Part shown: piece after piece, positions 3,530-5,630 of the stretch
Position numbering within the stretch: position 1 is the stretch's first letter
Layout of the letters: each line of letters opens with the position of its first letter
Source of the DNA: Myxococcota bacterium
GTDB taxonomy: Bacteria > Myxococcota > Polyangia > GCA-2747355 > JAKLHH01
DNA length: 5,630 nt
Assembly: GCA_022710245.1 (NCBI GenBank)
Contig: JAKLHH010000578.1
Coordinates: 1 to 5,630, forward strand
Reading direction: 5' to 3'
Program-made: the position numbers and the translations under genes
Notes under the pieces: generated by a model
Databases searched by the model: none
Told to the model about the DNA's origin: nothing
The model's input: only the letters and a program-made list of their open reading frames with translations

Positions 3530-4822
3530 CTACTGCTGGGGGCGTGGCTCGGTGTACAGGCAGAGCCCGAAGTAACCGTGGAGTCCCCGCGCCAGGGGTT
3601 GCCCCATCAGGTAGCCCTCGGTCTTGTAGGAGAGCTTGCCGACCACTCCGATCCGTCTCCAGATCCGCCAGTCGAGCGAGACGCCCACGTTCACGCCGGC
3701 TGAAGCAGCCTCCGGCGACGTGAGCCCGAGCGTGCCCAGGCCCGGCTCGGGTGCGTCGAGCAGCAGCTTCGGCTGACGCCAGAGATCGAGCTCCGCCCCG
3801 ACGGCGAGACCACGCCAGACCGGCAGGCGCAGCATCTTCAGGCCGAGCCCCCAGTACGTCGCCAGCCCGCTCGAGCCGAAGCGAGCGTAGCCGTTGAAGA
3901 GCGCGCCCCGGCCGCTCGCGAACAGCTCCAGGTAGTGCTCCGCGCCGAACGGCGAGAGGTTGAAGCGAGCGCCGGGGAACAGGCGCCACGAGCGGATGGG
4001 GATCAGCGGCAACCTCGCGTGGCGCTCGCCTCTGTAGAGATAGGTCACGAGCTCGTGATAGAGGACCAGCCAGAGCGTCGGGTCCAGGAAGTTCCCGAGG
4101 TAGCTCCAGCGCAACCTCTGGACGATCTGGGCTCGCTCCGCGGCCGTCCAGCGACGGAAGCGCCACTGCAGCGCCTCGACGTAGAGCAGCACATCGCGCG
4201 TCGCGCCGCCCGACGGATCGCTGGTGAGGTCGCCCAGGTAGACCTCGACGTCCGTCAGCTTCGTGGCGAGGTAGGTCAGCCCCGCGCCATAGTGGAGCGT
4301 GCCCCCGTTCGCGATCGTCTGCGCGTTGATCCACCAGGCGGTCAGGTAGCCCGCCTCCAGTCCACCCGCCTTGGTCTGCAGGTCGCGCTCCGGCTGCCCC
4401 GTCCAGACACCGGAGGTCGAGGAGTCCGACCTCGCGTGGAAGATCCAGGAGTAGGGAGGCAGCAGCTTGAACGCATAGTCCGGATGGAGACCCCACTCGC
4501 GAGCGCGTGCGCCATGACCGTAGAGCTCATGGATGAAGACATCGGTCCCGACGGCGAGCTGACTGTCGATGAAGACGAGCTTCAAGGCGCGGCCGATGAT
4601 GGCGGCTGCTTTGCCTGCAGGCCGCGACTCGTCCCAGGCGAGCCAGCGGCTCAGGGCCGCGTCGTAGCCAAAGGCCAGGCGCCCGGCGCTGAGGAAGGTG
4701 CGCACGCCGCCCTCCATCCCGAGCCTGGGATCGACGACGACCTCGTACGCGATCTCGCCGGGGGCCGCGCCCGCCGGCGACGACGCGCAGACCATGAGGG
4801 CAGCGAGCAGGTGCGGACGCAC
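3530..4822 (-). CDS. Exported HELYGH (HExxxH) protein with predicted outer-membrane beta-barrel
   Basis: 430 residues, family not recognised. Residues 1-19 look like a signal peptide (RPHLLAALMVCASSPAGA, likely cut after A19 or A20). Residues 94-109 read DVFIHELYGHGARARE: H98-E99 and H103 form HExxxH, one residue longer than the zincin HExxH, with hydrophobic residues before it as in a metal-binding helix. GGLEAGY at 153-159 supplies E156, a plausible third ligand. From about residue 275 to the end the sequence alternates glycine, aromatic and polar residues in short strands (GLATYWGLGLKM, LAVGAELDLW, AGVNVGVSLDW, HGYFGLCLYTE) and ends shortly after an aromatic strand, as in outer-membrane barrels. 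Together this suggests an envelope metal-binding or peptidase-like protein anchored in the outer membrane. The only reasonable start is GTG at 4822-4820; its ribosome site is poor. No terminator is visible before the WYL gene, 124 nt downstream. Confidence 0.75.
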   Translation of the reverse strand: MRPHLLAALMVCASSPAGAAPGEIAYEVVVDPRLGMEGGVRTFLSAGRLAFGYDAALSRWLAWDESRPAGKAAAIIGRALKLVFIDSQLAVGTDVFIHELYGHGARAREWGLHPDYAFKLLPPYSWIFHARSDSSTSGVWTGQPERDLQTKAGGLEAGYLTAWWINAQTIANGGTLHYGAGLTYLATKLTDVEVYLGDLTSDPSGGATRDVLLYVEALQWRFRRWTAAERAQIVQRLRWSYLGNFLDPTLWLVLYHELVTYLYRGERHARLPLIPIRSWRLFPGARFNLSPFGAEHYLELFASGRGALFNGYARFGSSGLATYWGLGLKMLRLPVWRGLAVGAELDLWRQPKLLLDAPEPGLGTLGLTSPEAASAGVNVGVSLDWRIWRRIGVVGKLSYKTEGYLMGQPLARGLHGYFGLCLYTEPRPQQ

Positions 4823-4859
4823 GGCGCCTGGCGTTGCACTCCGGGTGCCAGCGAAAAAA

Positions 4860-4865
4860 CCTCCT
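4860..4865 (-). promoter_or_regulatory. Orphan strong Shine-Dalgarno AGGAGG 37 nt upstream of the HELYGH gene start
   Basis: The minus strand reads AGGAGG then TTTTTTCGCTGG. The annotated GTG start is 37 nt further on, too far for this site. In the gene's frame the codons between have no ATG, GTG or TTG; a CTG exists upstream of the site. Either the site is accidental, a tiny leader is translated, or a base is missing or extra in this stretch and the true start is nearer. Confidence 0.35.
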
Positions 4866-5011
4866 GCGCTCAGGGCGCGCGTGACGACCTCTGACGATCT
4901 GGCGCGCTCCCGGGCGGCGCCCTCGCCATCGGGTCGCGGCGGCGGTGCTTCTTGTCAGGCTGTCTTGACGAACGCGAAGCGGCTCGGCGCGTCCGTCGCG
5001 GGGCTCATCGG

Positions 5012-5047
5012 TGACGGCCCGTCAGTCCCCGGGCGCCCGAGCGCCCG
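5012..5047. repeat. Pair of strong GC palindromes
   Basis: TGACGG-C-CCGTCA (5012-5024) is followed after 5 nt by CGGGCGC-CCGA-GCGCCCG (5030-5047), a 7-bp stem with a tetraloop. On the minus strand they surround the stop codon of the expansin-like fragment, which would suit a 3' end; no T-run is present, so terminator activity is only possible. Confidence 0.4.
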
Positions 5048-5213
5048 CGGTGACAGCAGCAGCAGCGGCGGCGGAGCAGGTCGCCGGCTGGGGGTGAACA
5101 ACGCGGATCGGCGCCGCGCTCACGTCGCCCCCGATCGCCGCCAGGCCCGCGTCGCCGAGGTCGACACCCCGCTCGCGCCTACCCGGCGAGGAACCCCAGA
5201 CGACGACCCGCGT
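5022..5213 (-). pseudogene. Possible expansin/RlpA-like double-psi barrel remnant
   Basis: The minus strand from 5213 to the TGA at 5024-5022 encodes 63 residues whose first part (TRVVVWGSSPG, RRERGVDLGDAGLAAIGG, VSAAPIRVVHPQP) follows the end of a double-psi beta-barrel of the expansin/RlpA type, where a V.V.D..P strand is followed by DLS..AF..I and a basic strand. The catalytic-type Asp of the V.V.D strand is replaced (WGSSP). An alanine-rich tail follows (CSAAAAAAVTAG). Upstream of 5213 the open frame continues but only as the antisense of the plus-strand gene, and the first half of the barrel and any signal peptide are missing. If real, it is a gene broken at about 5213-5222. The alternative is that the resemblance is accidental and this is non-coding or the 5' part of the plus-strand gene. 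Confidence 0.35.
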
Positions 5214-5222
5214 CTCGCCCGC

Positions 5223-5630
5223 GTGCTGGTCTCCTCGGCGAGCGCCGCGACGAGCGCGCGTGCCCTCGAGGACGGCGCGGCCCAGGTGGAGCTGGATCTG
5301 CCCGGTGAGGCGCAGGTGGTGATGCGGATGCCCCTCGAGGAGCTCGCGCCGCCCGCGGACCCGGCGCACGCGATGTGGGCCGCCGTCGAGGAGGCCCTGG
5401 AGAAGCGCCACGGCCGCGAGTGTCGCCTGGAGAGCTGGTGGGAGCACCGCGCTTCGGAGCTCTCCGATCCGGGGGCGCTCGCCGAGGAGCAGCTCCGTCG
5501 CCTGGCCGCACGGTTCGCCGAGGTGGAGGAGCGTATCGACGGCGAGATCGCCGAGGAGCGCGCGTGGCTGCGCGCGGTGTTCGCGGCGCGCTTCGGCTCC
5601 GTCGGCCGCGGCGACAAGGAGCGTCGCTGG
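5223..5630 (+). CDS. Unidentified helical protein, open at right edge
   Basis: An open plus-strand frame with strong G/C third positions runs to the last base. From 5223 it gives 136 residues: a short beta-rich part (AAQVELDLPGEAQVVMRMPL, 19-38), then acidic/arginine-rich helices (AMWAAVEEALEKRHGREC at 50-67, LAEEQLRRLAARFAEVEERI at 86-105, EERAWLRAVFAARFG at 111-125) that could form a coiled coil. I recognise no family. The start is unresolved: the frame stays open far upstream, with TTG at 4965 (AGG 5 nt before it) and GTG at 5094 as alternatives, but 5094-5220 read this way is arginine-rich and less protein-like than the opposite strand. No good ribosome site precedes 5223; an internal ATG at 5322 also exists. 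It may be a gene truncated at its 5' end. Confidence 0.5.
   Translation, partial: MLVSSASAATSARALEDGAAQVELDLPGEAQVVMRMPLEELAPPADPAHAMWAAVEEALEKRHGRECRLESWWEHRASELSDPGALAEEQLRRLAARFAEVEERIDGEIAEERAWLRAVFAARFGSVGRGDKERRW

Noticed and set aside
4854..4875. CCTG-CGCT-CAGG hairpin next to a run of six A (T on the minus strand), considered as minus-strand terminator
   Set aside because: The stem is only 4 bp, it is separated from the T-run, and no minus-strand gene is confidently present immediately upstream.
3935..4894. Long plus-strand open frame opposite the HELYGH gene
   Set aside because: Antisense shadow: its sequence is arginine/glutamine/leucine-rich with no domain pattern, whereas the minus strand has a signal peptide, motif and barrel strands.
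4949..4972. Imperfect inverted repeat GTCA-N8-TGAC flanked by TTC and GAA
   Set aside because: Four-base arms are expected by chance; overlaps an uncertain TTG start, so no function can be argued.
1..5630. Searched for CRISPR arrays, tRNA/rRNA genes, insertion-sequence ends and transposases
   Set aside because: No regularly spaced repeats, no tRNA-like cloverleaf and no transposase or integrase motifs were seen on either strand.

Overview
This 5.6-kb window is very GC-rich, with strong G/C preference at third codon positions. It carries an Rhs/YD-repeat gene end, toxin-antitoxin genes, a winged-helix/nucleotidyltransferase pair, a WYL regulator and an outer-membrane-type protein. The most likely source is a large-genome, high-GC Gram-negative bacterium such as a member of the Myxococcota or a related deltaproteobacterial lineage. 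That placement is inferred from composition and gene content only. It reads as an accessory, defence/conflict-type region with many traces of rearrangement, not a conserved housekeeping operon.

Layout from left to right. (1) Bases 1-250, minus strand: a promoter-like pair, a 28-residue peptide with a lipobox-like signal sequence and an excellent ribosome binding site, then the first 28 codons of an Rhs-family protein that runs off the left edge. (2) Bases 365-940, plus strand: a promoter-like pair, a small palindrome, and a two-gene type II addiction module (PF09720-type antitoxin and RelE/ParE-type toxin) overlapping by ATGA. (3) Bases 941-1215: a gene-free stretch with a degenerate copy of the 3' end of the next gene and three sets of inverted repeats, ending in a -10 element (TAGAAT inside the palindrome ATTCTAGAAT) so close to the ATG that the message is probably leaderless. 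(4) Bases 1216-2400, plus strand: a winged-helix protein and an AbiEii-like nucleotidyltransferase, again overlapping by ATGA. The end of the nucleotidyltransferase is frameshifted by a perfect 10-bp tandem duplication, and the frame that reopens after it reads like the N-terminal part of a ParE toxin. (5) Bases 2422-3466, minus strand: a full-length WYL-domain transcription regulator with its own promoter and an inverted repeat over it. (6) Bases 3530-4822, minus strand: a secreted protein with an unusual HExxxH motif (HELYGH) and a C-terminal half that looks like an outer-membrane beta-barrel. (7) Bases 5012-5630: a possible broken expansin/RlpA-like fragment on the minus strand abutting the 5' part of an unidentified plus-strand gene that runs off the right edge.

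How the parts may work together. Two translationally coupled pairs on the plus strand look like separate toxin/antitoxin-type modules, and the convergent WYL protein could be a local repressor of the kind often found at defence loci. This is inference from arrangement. The most notable items are the HELYGH barrel protein, the tandem duplication that rewrites the nucleotidyltransferase tail, the leaderless autoregulated-looking promoter of the winged-helix/nucleotidyltransferase pair, the structured intergenic region with a duplicated gene fragment, and the tiny lipopeptide in front of the Rhs gene.
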